Shown: positions 20,970 through 29,466 of the stretch, in pieces
How the letters are laid out: every line of letters begins with the position of its first letter
Position numbering within the stretch: position 1 is the stretch's first letter
NCBI GenBank assembly: GCA_903899015.1
Contig: CAIUHP010000045.1
Span: 112,538-176,537 of the forward strand
DNA from: an uncultured Armatimonadota bacterium
GTDB lineage: Bacteria; Armatimonadota; Fimbriimonadia; Fimbriimonadales; Fimbriimonadaceae
Direction: 5' to 3'
DNA length: 64,000 nt
Translations under genes and position numbers: made by a program
The notes under the pieces: generated by a model
What the model saw: only the letters and a program-made list of their open reading frames with translations
The model's database searches: none
What the model was told of the DNA's origin: nothing

Positions 20970-21585
20970 GGTTATCGAGTCTTTCGAAATGCTGATAGTC
21001 TTTGCCGCTTCGCCATTGACCACCCCATCTCCAATGATGCTTCAAGAAGATTTGAGTGACGCTCGACCGAAGCGTTAGAGTCCCAAGCTTCGAGGGATCG
21101 TAAGGGCGGGGAGTCGTACCGTCTTTTGCAACGAACGGATTAATTTTAGGGTTCAGGTCGATCGCTCGGCCATAAGAATGGTTGGATAGCTTGGTCGTTT
21201 GTTGCCCGGGACCCATCACGTGCCGATAGTTGAAAGCGGAAGTGTTGTTGTCAGCGATACTCCTATCGTCGTCCCAACCATATCTCACGATTGGAACCAC
21301 TTTAGTGATCGGATAGCCAGTAGCTTCGATCTCACGGAATATCTGCCTGACGTCTTCCGCAATAGCCTTATCGACCACGATCTGACCTTGATGCCGATGA
21401 TTGTCGAAGCCGCGATACGTTACCGTCAATAATTCCATCCGATCAAGAATCGTTGACGGAAAGTGATTGTTACCCAGGGCCTCCTTTCTAGACATTGCCG
21501 AATCTACAATGAGATCCGGTCTCGTTTTTGAGCTTGACGATCCAAGTATCAAGCCGATACCGATACAGGAGCTAAGCTTCTTCAT
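20959..21585 (-). CDS. M15-family peptidoglycan peptidase (D-Ala-D-Ala carboxypeptidase/endopeptidase-like)
   Basis: 208 residues with a short lipoprotein-like or signal N-terminus (MKKLSSCIGIGLILG). The metal site is SNHSYGRAIDLNP (His and Asp, spacing as in VanY/CwlK-type M15 enzymes), the third ligand is the His of DYQHFE, and an upstream Arg in FNYRHVMG contacts substrate. It should cut peptidoglycan peptides in the envelope. The start overlaps the end of the dehydrogenase gene by 14 bp, so it is last in the fucosidase operon, although its role there is not obvious. Confidence 0.85.
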   Translation of the reverse strand: MKKLSSCIGIGLILGSSSSKTRPDLIVDSAMSRKEALGNNHFPSTILDRMELLTVTYRGFDNHRHQGQIVVDKAIAEDVRQIFREIEATGYPITKVVPIVRYGWDDDRSIADNNTSAFNYRHVMGPGQQTTKLSNHSYGRAIDLNPKINPFVAKDGTTPRPYDPSKLGTLTLRSSVTQIFLKHHWRWGGQWRSGKDYQHFERLDNLIR

Positions 21586-22621
21586 CGAAGACGACAGCTA
21601 CCTTGCCGCATTGACCCTTCGCCATGAGTTCGTAAGCTTCAGAAACTCGGTCAAGGGAGAATCGATGAGTTACCAAGTCCGCGGGATGGATCTTCCATCG
21701 GTCGAGACGTTCGACTAACTCTTCCATCAGCCAGATGCTCGTGACCCATGATCCGTGGATTTTCTTCTGGTCATGAATGATGTCCGGAGATGGCTGGAAT
21801 GTGCAGGAATTCCCCTCACCCACAAATGCGATATCTCCCCATTGTCTTGTTGCCTGGATTGCGGTTAGGCGTCCGGCGGGACTCGCTGAGCAGTCAATTG
21901 CCTTTTCCACCCCGCGACCTCCGGTCAACTTCTTGATCACCGAAACCGTTTCTTCGTTTGCCTGAATCCCATGGTCGATTAACCCGAGATCCTTTGCAAG
22001 CCGAATGCGGTCCTCCGAGACATCGGACCCGAATAACCCTTGAGCGCCCAGTGATTTGGCAAGCATCAAAGTAGCAAGGCCAACCGGTCCAAGTCCGGTG
22101 ACAAGTACCGAGTCATTTCCGTTGATCCCAATTTTTTGGAGTGCCTCGTACACGGTTCCAAATCCGCAAGCCACCTGAGCGCCGTCAACATAGCTAAGAG
22201 AATCTGGCATGGCTACCAAGTCTTTTTCTTCCGCAAGCATGTACTCAGCCATCCCGCCATCTCGTTGCCAACCGTAGGCTCGGCGCCAAGGGCTTGTGCA
22301 GGAAATCATGTATCCACGTCGACAGTCGTAGCAGACGCCACATCCGGAAATGTGATAGACGATGACTCGGTCACCCTCTTTGAATCGTCGAAGACCCGGT
22401 CCGCAAGCAACGATTTGTCCCGCTGGCTCGTGGCCCGCAATCATTCCCGGTTGGTATCCTTCTGGTCCTTTGCCTAAGTGCTCGCGATAGATGCAACGGA
22501 TATCGCTGCCGCAAATCGTCGAGGCTTTAACCTTAATAAGGACTTCACCATGTCCGGGGACGGGAATTGGAAATTCACGGATTTCTGTGGTGCTGTTTCC
22601 GGGCAGCACGGCCCCCTTCAT
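21572..22621 (-). CDS. Zinc-dependent medium-chain alcohol/polyol dehydrogenase
   Basis: The ATG at 22621 overlaps the stop of the upstream gene as ATGA and gives the family N-terminus MKGAVLPG; an ATG at 22633 is possible. Catalytic zinc ligands are in ICGSD and GHE, structural-zinc cysteines in CGVCYDCRRGYMISC, and the Rossmann motif is VTGLGPVGLA. It resembles threonine/sorbitol/L-idonate-type dehydrogenases of about 345-350 residues. With a mutarotase-like gene and alpha-L-fucosidases in the same operon, oxidation of L-fucose or a catabolite is the likely job (inference). NAD versus NADP preference cannot be read with confidence. Confidence 0.88.
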   Translation of the reverse strand: MKGAVLPGNSTTEIREFPIPVPGHGEVLIKVKASTICGSDIRCIYREHLGKGPEGYQPGMIAGHEPAGQIVACGPGLRRFKEGDRVIVYHISGCGVCYDCRRGYMISCTSPWRRAYGWQRDGGMAEYMLAEEKDLVAMPDSLSYVDGAQVACGFGTVYEALQKIGINGNDSVLVTGLGPVGLATLMLAKSLGAQGLFGSDVSEDRIRLAKDLGLIDHGIQANEETVSVIKKLTGGRGVEKAIDCSASPAGRLTAIQATRQWGDIAFVGEGNSCTFQPSPDIIHDQKKIHGSWVTSIWLMEELVERLDRWKIHPADLVTHRFSLDRVSEAYELMAKGQCGKVAVVFDEEA

Positions 22622-23100
22622 TGTGTTTGACATTTTTCTAATTGCTCTCTCAGCCGGGCTTCTTGATCGGAATTCCAGTAACCGCATTCCAGTCGGAGAA
22701 ATACGGAAGTGTAGGGAATCGTACAGGGTGTTTTGATGACGAAAACTTTATAAGTTGTCGCAGCGGCCGCCATTTGGTTAAGTATTTCTTCGTGAAGCTG
22801 AACTTCAACGCTTAAAAAGGCGAGGGAACTCATGATTTCATCTCGAATCTGTTCCACCCCCGGTAGGTCGGTCTCCTCTAAAACGTTAAGTTCAAGGTCC
22901 AATAATGCAACTGCTCGGACATGAGGCGACGTCTCGACTAGTTGCAGAACTGCGCGGAGAGTTTCAACGAGACCCTCGTCAGTAACAACGGTTTCGATGC
23001 CAGGAGCACACTGCTCGGGATAGGCCGCGTCCGCAACCAATACCCAGTTGCGATGGCCCAAAGCGGGAAGTTTCGCTTGGAGGACCTCAAGTGCGGTCAA
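22618..23100 (-). CDS. RbsD/FucU-family sugar mutarotase-like protein
   Basis: 160 residues. The N-terminal LPALGHRNWVLVADAAYP closely follows the RbsD/FucU signature (GH...ADAxFP), with the catalytic-type His in GHR. The C-terminal PYTSVFLRLECGYW matches the PYxNxIL...G end of that fold. It lacks the usual family opening and is slightly longer than typical members. RbsD/FucU proteins interconvert pyranose and furanose forms or anomers of ribose or fucose. Both ends overlap neighbours by ATGA, between a GH29 fucosidase and a dehydrogenase, so fucose is the likely substrate (inference). Confidence 0.7.
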   Translation of the reverse strand: MTALEVLQAKLPALGHRNWVLVADAAYPEQCAPGIETVVTDEGLVETLRAVLQLVETSPHVRAVALLDLELNVLEETDLPGVEQIRDEIMSSLAFLSVEVQLHEEILNQMAAAATTYKVFVIKTPCTIPYTSVFLRLECGYWNSDQEARLREQLEKCQTQ

Positions 23101-24515
23101 GCGAACTCCACCTTTAGCGCGATGCCGTGATCACAAGGTAATTGTTTGGGCAACGTAACGACCAAGCAATCGGCCGTTCGCGTCCATTCTAGCGGGTCGC
23201 CACCAAGCAGCGAGACTGCTCGGACCTCCCGCGGCTCAAGACCCAGACTTGAGCCTAACGAGCGAATTCTAATCTCGCTCGCTTCCGTTGAAAGGACAAT
23301 TGCGTAGAGGTTTCCGCCCTTTTGAGTAAAGCGAATATCTTCGGACGTAAATGGCGCCCGGACGGTGTCGGTAAAGGACCCGCTGACTACTTTGGTCGGT
23401 CCCTCGCCAAATACTTTCCAAGGACGAGTTCCATAAATGCCTTCGCCGTTGACTTTGAGCCAGTCGCCAATGGAACGAAGAATCGCTTGATCCTCAGCCG
23501 GAATGGTCCCGTCAGACTTAGGGCCAATGTTGAGAAGTAAAGCGCCGTTTTTACTCACGATATCTACAAGATCATGGATCAGCGACTCAGGAGTCTTGTA
23601 GTCCATGCCGTTGACATAACTCCATGAATTCTTCGCGACGGCGGTGTCGGTTTGCCAGAACTTGGAGCGAATGTCGGCAAGCTGCCCGCGTTCAACATCA
23701 AACACTGCGGCCTTTTCCGGAAAGGCTTCATTCTTATAGTTGATAGCAACGCCTTGACCCCACGCGTACGCACGGTTGTAGTAGTAGCTTGCAAACCGTC
23801 TGAGGTACGGTGCCATGACCGGTTGCTCAATCCACCAATCGAACCAGAAAAGCTGAGGGCGATAGGCATCGACCAATTCAGCACATCGGGAGAGCCAGTC
23901 GTCCATGAAAGGCTCATCAGGTTGATTCTTTCCGAAATCGGAATTCCCAGGGGTGGCGGGGCCATAGAAGTCAGCAAACTCGGGGTCTTGCACATCAGAA
24001 GGAAATTCTCTTCCACCTTGTAGAAACCACCAGTGCTCAATTCGGTGGGAAGAAACTCCAAACACAAGGTTTCGGTCTCGAGTTGCTTTTGCGAGTTCTC
24101 CCACGACGTCGCGCTTGGGACCCATGTTTACCGAATGCCACTTATTGCTCTTGGTGGGATACATGGCAAATCCGTCATGGTGTTCCGCAACTGGAACAAC
24201 AAACTTGGCTCCTGCTTCAACAAAGAGATCGAGCCATTCGTCCGCGCTGAACTTCTCGGCTTTGAACTCAGGGATGAAGTCTTTGTATCCAAATTCCGTG
24301 TGTGGGCCATAGGTTGCAATATGGTGTTCATATTCCGCTGATCCTTTCAAATACATATTGCGCGGATACCATTCGCTGCCGAAGGCGGGCACGGAATAGA
24401 CGCCCCAGTGAATGAAGATTCCGAACTTTGCATCGAGGTACCACTCAGGGATCTGGTACTTCTCAAGCGAGTCCCAAGTTGGTTCGAATGGACCGGCTGG
24501 ATTGGAAATGATCAC
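23097..24515 (-). CDS. Alpha-L-fucosidase (GH29), cytoplasmic form
   Basis: 472 residues with no signal peptide. The GH29 opening WYLDAKFGIFIHWGVYSVPA, the segment VPVAEHHDGFAMY and the nucleophile aspartate in LFWFDWWIEQP are present, as is LLLNIGPKSDGTIP, a conserved substrate-loop motif. It hydrolyses terminal alpha-L-fucose by a retaining mechanism. The GTG at 24515 is the best in-frame start. The stop overlaps the mutarotase-like gene by 4 bp. A second, secreted GH29 lies upstream in the same direction, suggesting division between extracellular and intracellular steps. Confidence 0.93.
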   Translation of the reverse strand: MIISNPAGPFEPTWDSLEKYQIPEWYLDAKFGIFIHWGVYSVPAFGSEWYPRNMYLKGSAEYEHHIATYGPHTEFGYKDFIPEFKAEKFSADEWLDLFVEAGAKFVVPVAEHHDGFAMYPTKSNKWHSVNMGPKRDVVGELAKATRDRNLVFGVSSHRIEHWWFLQGGREFPSDVQDPEFADFYGPATPGNSDFGKNQPDEPFMDDWLSRCAELVDAYRPQLFWFDWWIEQPVMAPYLRRFASYYYNRAYAWGQGVAINYKNEAFPEKAAVFDVERGQLADIRSKFWQTDTAVAKNSWSYVNGMDYKTPESLIHDLVDIVSKNGALLLNIGPKSDGTIPAEDQAILRSIGDWLKVNGEGIYGTRPWKVFGEGPTKVVSGSFTDTVRAPFTSEDIRFTQKGGNLYAIVLSTEASEIRIRSLGSSLGLEPREVRAVSLLGGDPLEWTRTADCLVVTLPKQLPCDHGIALKVEFA

Positions 24516-24613
24516 ACGATCATGTTGAAGGTTGACGCCATTTTTTGCAAGGAAATTGGACCCCGATCCGCCTTATTTTATGGAACCGGTGTCCAGCTTT
24601 GCCTACAAAAGGT

Positions 24614-25921
24614 CTATTGAACGGATAGAGGCTTTCCGCCTGGCATTTCTGCCTCCGCCATGCCACTCAGGTGCACTTCGAGCACCGTGTCAACAGGGTC
24701 TTGATCCGACCCGGCCATGGAAAGGTGAATGCCAGCCGCATCCTGGCTCCAACGTGGTTTACCTTTGCCGAGCGACTTCACGGAAACAACCTTAGATACG
24801 AGTGGTGGCAAATTGAGATTCTCTCCATCCCACTTGAAAATATGTAGGAAGACCTTGTTCCCTCGGTAAGTGGAGCCTCCCCAATCGCCATTGCGGTAAG
24901 GGCCACCTCGGGTTTGGTAGATCGAGTCCTTATATCGAGCCATCCAACTTGCCATTTCGTGGAGTCGATTCGCTTGGTCGGTCGGAATAATGCCGGTGGC
25001 GTCGGGTCCAACATCGAGAAGCAGATTTCCATCACCACAGGCACAGGAAGCAAGTGATCGGATGCATTCGGACAAGGGGCGAACTTTGCCATCGGGGCGA
25101 TAGGACCAGCCACCTCCTTCTTGGGTCTTGACGATCGTCATACAGCTTTCCCAGGGCCGCGAATTTTGGAATTCCCCTAGTCGTTGCTCAGGGGTATCGA
25201 AATCACCTGCAAAGATCGGATTGTTGTCTCCGTAGTATCCGCCCCGATTGTTGATGACGATATTAGGTTGGAGCTTTCGGACGAGCGCAAGCATCTCATC
25301 GGCCTTCCAATACTTGATGGAGTCCTTATTGCCAAAGCTGTCAAACCACATGACGTCGATCTTGCCGTACTGCGTGAGGAGTTCGGTTAGCTGCCCCATG
25401 AGGTACGCGTGATACTTGCTTGGGTCTTCGGAGCCATAGTCAGGATGGTGCCAGTCGCGGGGTGAATAGTAGATTCCGACTTTGAGCCCCTGCCTGCGAA
25501 AAGCAGGTAGCAACTCACCGAGCACATCGCGCTTGAACGGCGTATTTCCAATGTTGTAGTCGGACAACTTGGTGTGAAACATGGAGAAGCCGCCATGATG
25601 CTTGGAAGTAAACACGACGTACTTCATTCCCGCGTCCTTAGCCACCCTTGCCCACTCGTCTGCATTGAACTTGGTCGGGTTGAATTTTTGATACAGATGA
25701 TCGTAAATCGGGTCCTCGACGTAACCTGCAGGGTCGCCGAAGATGTCTAGAGGCTTCGAGCCCTTGCGCGACCAGCTGATCTCTGTCCCCGCGATGCTTG
25801 ACATGTCCCAATGGATGAACATTCCGAACCTCGCGTCCTGCCACCAGGTCATCCGATGCGGCACTTTTACTGGCTGGGGCATCGAGCTAAGAGTCATGAG
25901 GGCGACCAGCGTCGAGAGCAT
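24614..25921 (-). CDS. Alpha-L-fucosidase (GH29), secreted form
   Basis: 435 residues with a short hydrophobic leader (MLSTLVALMTLSSM). GH29 hallmarks are WWQDARFGMFIHWDMSS, FTSKHHGGFSMF, the nucleophile Asp in IDVMWFDSFG, and LLLDVGPDATGIIP. It is paralogous to the neighbouring fucosidase but only moderately alike. It should release L-fucose outside the cytoplasm, feeding the nearby RbsABC-type importer (inference). The ATG lies 6 nt after a TANNNT box, so it is probably the first gene of the operon 25921-20959 and leaderless. Confidence 0.93.
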   Translation of the reverse strand: MLSTLVALMTLSSMPQPVKVPHRMTWWQDARFGMFIHWDMSSIAGTEISWSRKGSKPLDIFGDPAGYVEDPIYDHLYQKFNPTKFNADEWARVAKDAGMKYVVFTSKHHGGFSMFHTKLSDYNIGNTPFKRDVLGELLPAFRRQGLKVGIYYSPRDWHHPDYGSEDPSKYHAYLMGQLTELLTQYGKIDVMWFDSFGNKDSIKYWKADEMLALVRKLQPNIVINNRGGYYGDNNPIFAGDFDTPEQRLGEFQNSRPWESCMTIVKTQEGGGWSYRPDGKVRPLSECIRSLASCACGDGNLLLDVGPDATGIIPTDQANRLHEMASWMARYKDSIYQTRGGPYRNGDWGGSTYRGNKVFLHIFKWDGENLNLPPLVSKVVSVKSLGKGKPRWSQDAAGIHLSMAGSDQDPVDTVLEVHLSGMAEAEMPGGKPLSVQ

Positions 25922-25927
25922 GGTGTG

Positions 25928-25933
25928 ACGTTA
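25928..25933 (-). promoter_or_regulatory. Candidate -10 box of the fucosidase operon
   Basis: TAACGT on the minus strand, 6 nt before the ATG at 25921. No ribosome-binding site is present. Confidence 0.4.
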
Positions 25934-25956
25934 CCTGATGTGTAGGTTCCTACTGA

Positions 25957-26430
25957 TTACTCTTCGTCTGACTCGGAATTATGGAATCCTTCTCCAAGAC
26001 ATGACCAGTTGTAGAAAGTGACCAATCCCGCAAAATCAGTGACTTTCTCGACCAAAGCCTTCAGTTCCTCGCGCTCCGCGAATTGAGTGAGAATGTCGTC
26101 GTCACGTTCAAGAGCTTGGATGTAAGCTGCCCTCAACTCCTCAAAGGAATATTGGCGGACTCGAGTCCATTTAACGTCAACTTGTTGGCTTGGGTTGTAG
26201 AAGTTGGTAGCCATCCTACTCCAGAAACCCCGATTAAGTGCTGGTCGCTCTAGCCTTGAGTTCCAGACAAAACCATCGGAATCATAAAAGACGTACTGAT
26301 CGTCGTCATCCTTCAGCAAGACGCTCCTAGAGACGCTCGCTGTAGTCATAGCCTCTTCGACTTCCAGATCGAAGTAACCCGTCGGCGGATTCATACAAGA
26401 GAAATATGGTTTGGCTGGCAAGGAGGGCAT
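25957..26430 (-). CDS. Hypothetical acidic protein, 157 residues
   Basis: Family not recognised. It is a soluble, strongly acidic protein with no signal peptide or membrane segment. A beta-rich middle carries YVFYDSDGFVW and a helical C-terminal half ends in a glutamate-rich tail (NSESDEE). The ATG at 26430 is favoured because TAGAAT lies 7 nt upstream on the minus strand; an internal ATG at 26394 is the alternative. It stands between the fucosidase operon and a small secreted-protein gene. No function is inferred. Confidence 0.6.
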   Translation of the reverse strand: MPSLPAKPYFSCMNPPTGYFDLEVEEAMTTASVSRSVLLKDDDDQYVFYDSDGFVWNSRLERPALNRGFWSRMATNFYNPSQQVDVKWTRVRQYSFEELRAAYIQALERDDDILTQFAEREELKALVEKVTDFAGLVTFYNWSCLGEGFHNSESDEE

Positions 26431-26437
26431 GAATCAC

Positions 26438-26443
26438 ATTCTA
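26438..26443 (-). promoter_or_regulatory. Candidate -10 box for the gene at 26430
   Basis: TAGAAT on the minus strand, 7 nt before the ATG at 26430. It supports that start over the internal ATG. Confidence 0.35.
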
Positions 26444-26573
26444 GAAGGAATTGCTCGAGATTAGGAGTGAGTTCCTGAAGACCTTCACAGCTAATTCTAA
26501 GGCTCAATCGGGTGATTTGGTCGTCAAACTAAATATCAGATCTCGCAAAGATTGGATTTTTTAGGAGGAAACT

Positions 26574-26924
26574 ATGAAAGCATTCAACGTAAAAGGTTTG
26601 GCTCTTTCGACTCTAGGTTTGGCACTGGTAGCAATGACATCCGTGGCTTCCGCTGGGGATTGGCATCGAAGAACTTACGTGCGTGAGTACTACGCGCCGG
26701 TCCGAATTCACTATAGTTCTCCGACTTTCCACATCGGCATTGGAATTGGAGTGGATGCCTATCAGCCAGTCTATGCTCCAGTTTGTGATCCTTATCCGTA
26801 CTCCTACTGCGAGCCGACCTACTACGGTCCAAGCGTTGTGGTTGGTTTAGGCGGTCGCTATCATCACGGTTGGGATGAAGGACGCCACTACGGTCACGCG
26901 TACGGCCGATACCGCCACCGTTAG
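26574..26924 (+). CDS. Small secreted His/Tyr-rich protein
   Basis: 116 residues with a clear Sec signal peptide (MKAFNVKG, hydrophobic core, SVASAG cleavage). The mature part is dominated by Tyr, His, Pro and Gly, with a short Gly/Ile-rich strand (FHIGIGIGVDAY) and a His-rich tail. Two cysteines (CDPYPYSYC) could form a loop disulfide or bind metal. It resembles the small YXXH-rich exported proteins common in soil bacteria. It has the strongest Shine-Dalgarno sequence in the window (AGGAGGAAACT before ATG) and a strong terminator, so it is probably highly expressed. Function unknown. Confidence 0.75.
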   Translation: MKAFNVKGLALSTLGLALVAMTSVASAGDWHRRTYVREYYAPVRIHYSSPTFHIGIGIGVDAYQPVYAPVCDPYPYSYCEPTYYGPSVVVGLGGRYHHGWDEGRHYGHAYGRYRHR

Positions 26925-26957
26925 TCTTCGCAAACTTCCTTTAGACCAGACAAGAAA

Positions 26958-26990
26958 AACCGGGCTCACCTAGTAGAGGTGGGCCCGGTT
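26958..26990. terminator. Strong bidirectional terminator
   Basis: 14-bp stem (26958-26971 with 26977-26990, one G-U) and a 5-nt loop, followed by TTGTTCTT. It separates the small secreted protein gene from the convergent sugar permease. Confidence 0.85.
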
Positions 26991-26996
26991 TTGTTC

Positions 26997-27962
26997 TTAG
27001 GCCGTTCGCTTTCGCGGTGTTCGGTTACTTAGGAGTTGGTCCGCTAGCACTCCCAAGAGGATGACGGCTCCCATAACGGCGAAATTAAGAGAGCTTGGGA
27101 TCCCGAGGAGGTTGACTAGGTTTTGGAGTACCTGGAGAAGGATCGTTCCGAGAATGATTCCGATGATCGTTCCTTCGCCACCACGGAGGCTACATCCACC
27201 CAAGACTGCGGCTGCGATTCCGTAGAGTTCATAGAAGTTTCCGTGAGATGATGGGCTAATGGAGTTCGTGTAGAACGCAATCATGATTCCGGCTACGCCG
27301 GCGAGGAGGCCGGAAATGACATAGGCGCTTGCAATGACCCGTTTTGTATTGATTCCCGAGTAGCGAGCGGCTTCCTCGTTTCGCCCCACCGCGAATAGAT
27401 GGCGGCCGTAGACCGATCGGTGCAGAACAACCCACATCACCACGCTGAGCACAATCAGCATGACGAACGGCATTGGAACGCCAAGCACATTGCTCGTTGC
27501 GAACTTCTGGAGTCCTTCAAAACCAACTGCGTCTCCAAAGCCTTTCGTTTGGTCGTCCGCGACGAACCGCGCGATACCGCGATAGAACAACAAGCCACAA
27601 AGGGTGACGATAAATGGCTGAAGCTTGACCCGGGTGATCAAGAAACCATGGAAGGCGCCCAGGCCGGTGCCGAGTAAAACGATCGTTACAATCGCTGCAA
27701 TCGGGTTCCAATGTTTGTCGGTTAGCAAGATCGCGAGGATCACTCCAAGTAAGGCGAACATGGACCCAACCGATAATTCGATTCCGCCGGTGATAATGAC
27801 GAGTCCAGCTCCGATGCTGAAAATCCCGTACATTCCAATGAGGCGTGATGTGTTCTGGAGGTTTTCAACTCCTAAGAATTGGTGACTCTTTAGCGCAGTG
27901 GCGATGCACACAACGAGTAAGAGGATGAAAATTCCTGTCTCTTTACGAAGCAATCCTTTCAT
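26997..27962 (-). CDS. Sugar ABC transporter permease (RbsC type)
   Basis: 321 residues with about 8-9 hydrophobic segments and the BPD_transp_2 signatures GGIELSVGSMFAL and LYGIAAAVLGGCSLRGGEGT. It forms the membrane channel of a CUT2 sugar importer. The ATG overlaps the stop of the ATPase gene by 4 bp. It is third in the minus-strand operon binding protein - ATPase - permease. Confidence 0.93.
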   Translation of the reverse strand: MKGLLRKETGIFILLLVVCIATALKSHQFLGVENLQNTSRLIGMYGIFSIGAGLVIITGGIELSVGSMFALLGVILAILLTDKHWNPIAAIVTIVLLGTGLGAFHGFLITRVKLQPFIVTLCGLLFYRGIARFVADDQTKGFGDAVGFEGLQKFATSNVLGVPMPFVMLIVLSVVMWVVLHRSVYGRHLFAVGRNEEAARYSGINTKRVIASAYVISGLLAGVAGIMIAFYTNSISPSSHGNFYELYGIAAAVLGGCSLRGGEGTIIGIILGTILLQVLQNLVNLLGIPSSLNFAVMGAVILLGVLADQLLSNRTPRKRTA

Positions 27963-29455
27963 GCGTGGTTTTCCTTTCCGACCGCCAATCTCATAATCGC
28001 TTCCTCGCTGCAGTCTTTGCGAGGGAGCACACCCGAGATCGAGCCTTCGTGCATTACTGCGACACGATCACTCACTCCAAGCACTTCTTCCATATCACTG
28101 CTGACCATGAGGATCGCGACTCCTTGAGCCGTTAATCCGCGCATCAGTTGATAGATCTCTGCTTTGGCACCGACGTCCACGCCGCGCGTCGGTTCGTCCA
28201 GAATAAGCACCTTCGGGTTTTGAAGCATCCATTTTCCGACGACAACCTTTTGTTGGTTGCCACCGCTAAGGTTGGAAACCGCTGCATCCAAATTTGGCGT
28301 TTTCACGCCGAGTGATTTGGATTGAACGGAGGCCGCTTCGCTCTCCATTCCACGGTCAATCAGTCCTACCCGAGCAAACTTCTCAAGCCCGGGAAGGGTG
28401 ATGTTGTTCTTGACACTCCATTCTACGATAAGTCCAACATTTCGCCGGTCTTCTGGTACTAAACAGATGCCAGCCTCGATCGCATCGTGGGGATTGCCGG
28501 AACGGATTTTCTTACCGTCTAAGGCCACGGTTCCACCCTGAGAAGCGTCCGTTCCAAAGATTGTTTGTACAACTTCTGATCTTCCAGCTCCTACTAATCC
28601 AGAAAGGCAGAAGACTTCACCAGCCTTCACTTCGAACGATATCGGACATGCAGGATAGCGTTTGGTCCTAAGGTCACGAACGACCAGGCGGTCTTCCTTT
28701 GCCGTTGATTCAGTAACGACTGACGACCGGTCGAGGTCCCGCCCCACCATCATCTTAACCATTCGCTCGTGCGTGATTTCTTCCTTTGGAATCTCGCCCG
28801 CATTTTGCCCGTCTCGCATACCGACAACTCGGTCCGCGATTTCTTTTACCTCTCCAAGGCGATGGGAGATGTAGACAATTCCGACTCCACGCTTTCGCAG
28901 ATCCTCCACGATTTTGAGGAGCTGTTCCGTTTCCGTGAGGGTTAGACTCGATGTCGGTTCGTCCATGATGAGCACTTTTGCGTCTAGCGAAAGCGCTTTC
29001 GCAATCTCAACCATCTGCTTTTGAGCAAGGGAAAGTTTTTGAAGCGAAGTGTCGACCGAAATGGGCAGGCCAAGTCGATCTAAAAGTTCCTTTGCGTCGG
29101 CTCGCATTTTGGCTCGGTCAATAATGCCAAAGCGGGACGGCTCTCTTCCAAGAAACACATTGCCTGCAACGTCGATGTTGTCCAGGGTGTTGAGTTCCTG
29201 ATGGATGAGTGAAATGCCAAGGCTAGTGGCCACCGATACGGATGAGATTTGAACGGGCTTTCCGTCAATCAATATCTCGCCTTGGTCGGGGTGGACCAGC
29301 CCGCCAAGAATCTTCATCAGGGTCGATTTTCCAGCTCCATTCTCGCCAATGAGAGCCACGACCTCTCCCCCAAATACTTTGAGGGAGACGCCGCCGAGAG
29401 CCGTCACGCCGGGGTATCGCTTCACCGCACCCCGGACTTCGACGATTGGATTCAT
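27959..29455 (-). CDS. Sugar ABC transporter ATP-binding protein (RbsA type)
   Basis: 498 residues with two ABC domains. The first has Walker A GENGAGKST, signature LSLAQKQ and Walker B VLIMDEPTSSL. The second has the typical modified Walker A GLVGAGRSE, signature LSGGNQQK and Walker B VLILDEPTRGVD. It powers CUT2 import of ribose, galactose, xylose or fucose-type sugars. It starts 12 bp after the binding-protein stop and overlaps the permease start. Confidence 0.95.
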   Translation of the reverse strand: MNPIVEVRGAVKRYPGVTALGGVSLKVFGGEVVALIGENGAGKSTLMKILGGLVHPDQGEILIDGKPVQISSVSVATSLGISLIHQELNTLDNIDVAGNVFLGREPSRFGIIDRAKMRADAKELLDRLGLPISVDTSLQKLSLAQKQMVEIAKALSLDAKVLIMDEPTSSLTLTETEQLLKIVEDLRKRGVGIVYISHRLGEVKEIADRVVGMRDGQNAGEIPKEEITHERMVKMMVGRDLDRSSVVTESTAKEDRLVVRDLRTKRYPACPISFEVKAGEVFCLSGLVGAGRSEVVQTIFGTDASQGGTVALDGKKIRSGNPHDAIEAGICLVPEDRRNVGLIVEWSVKNNITLPGLEKFARVGLIDRGMESEAASVQSKSLGVKTPNLDAAVSNLSGGNQQKVVVGKWMLQNPKVLILDEPTRGVDVGAKAEIYQLMRGLTAQGVAILMVSSDMEEVLGVSDRVAVMHEGSISGVLPRKDCSEEAIMRLAVGKENHA

Positions 29456-29466
29456 CTAGGCTGGCC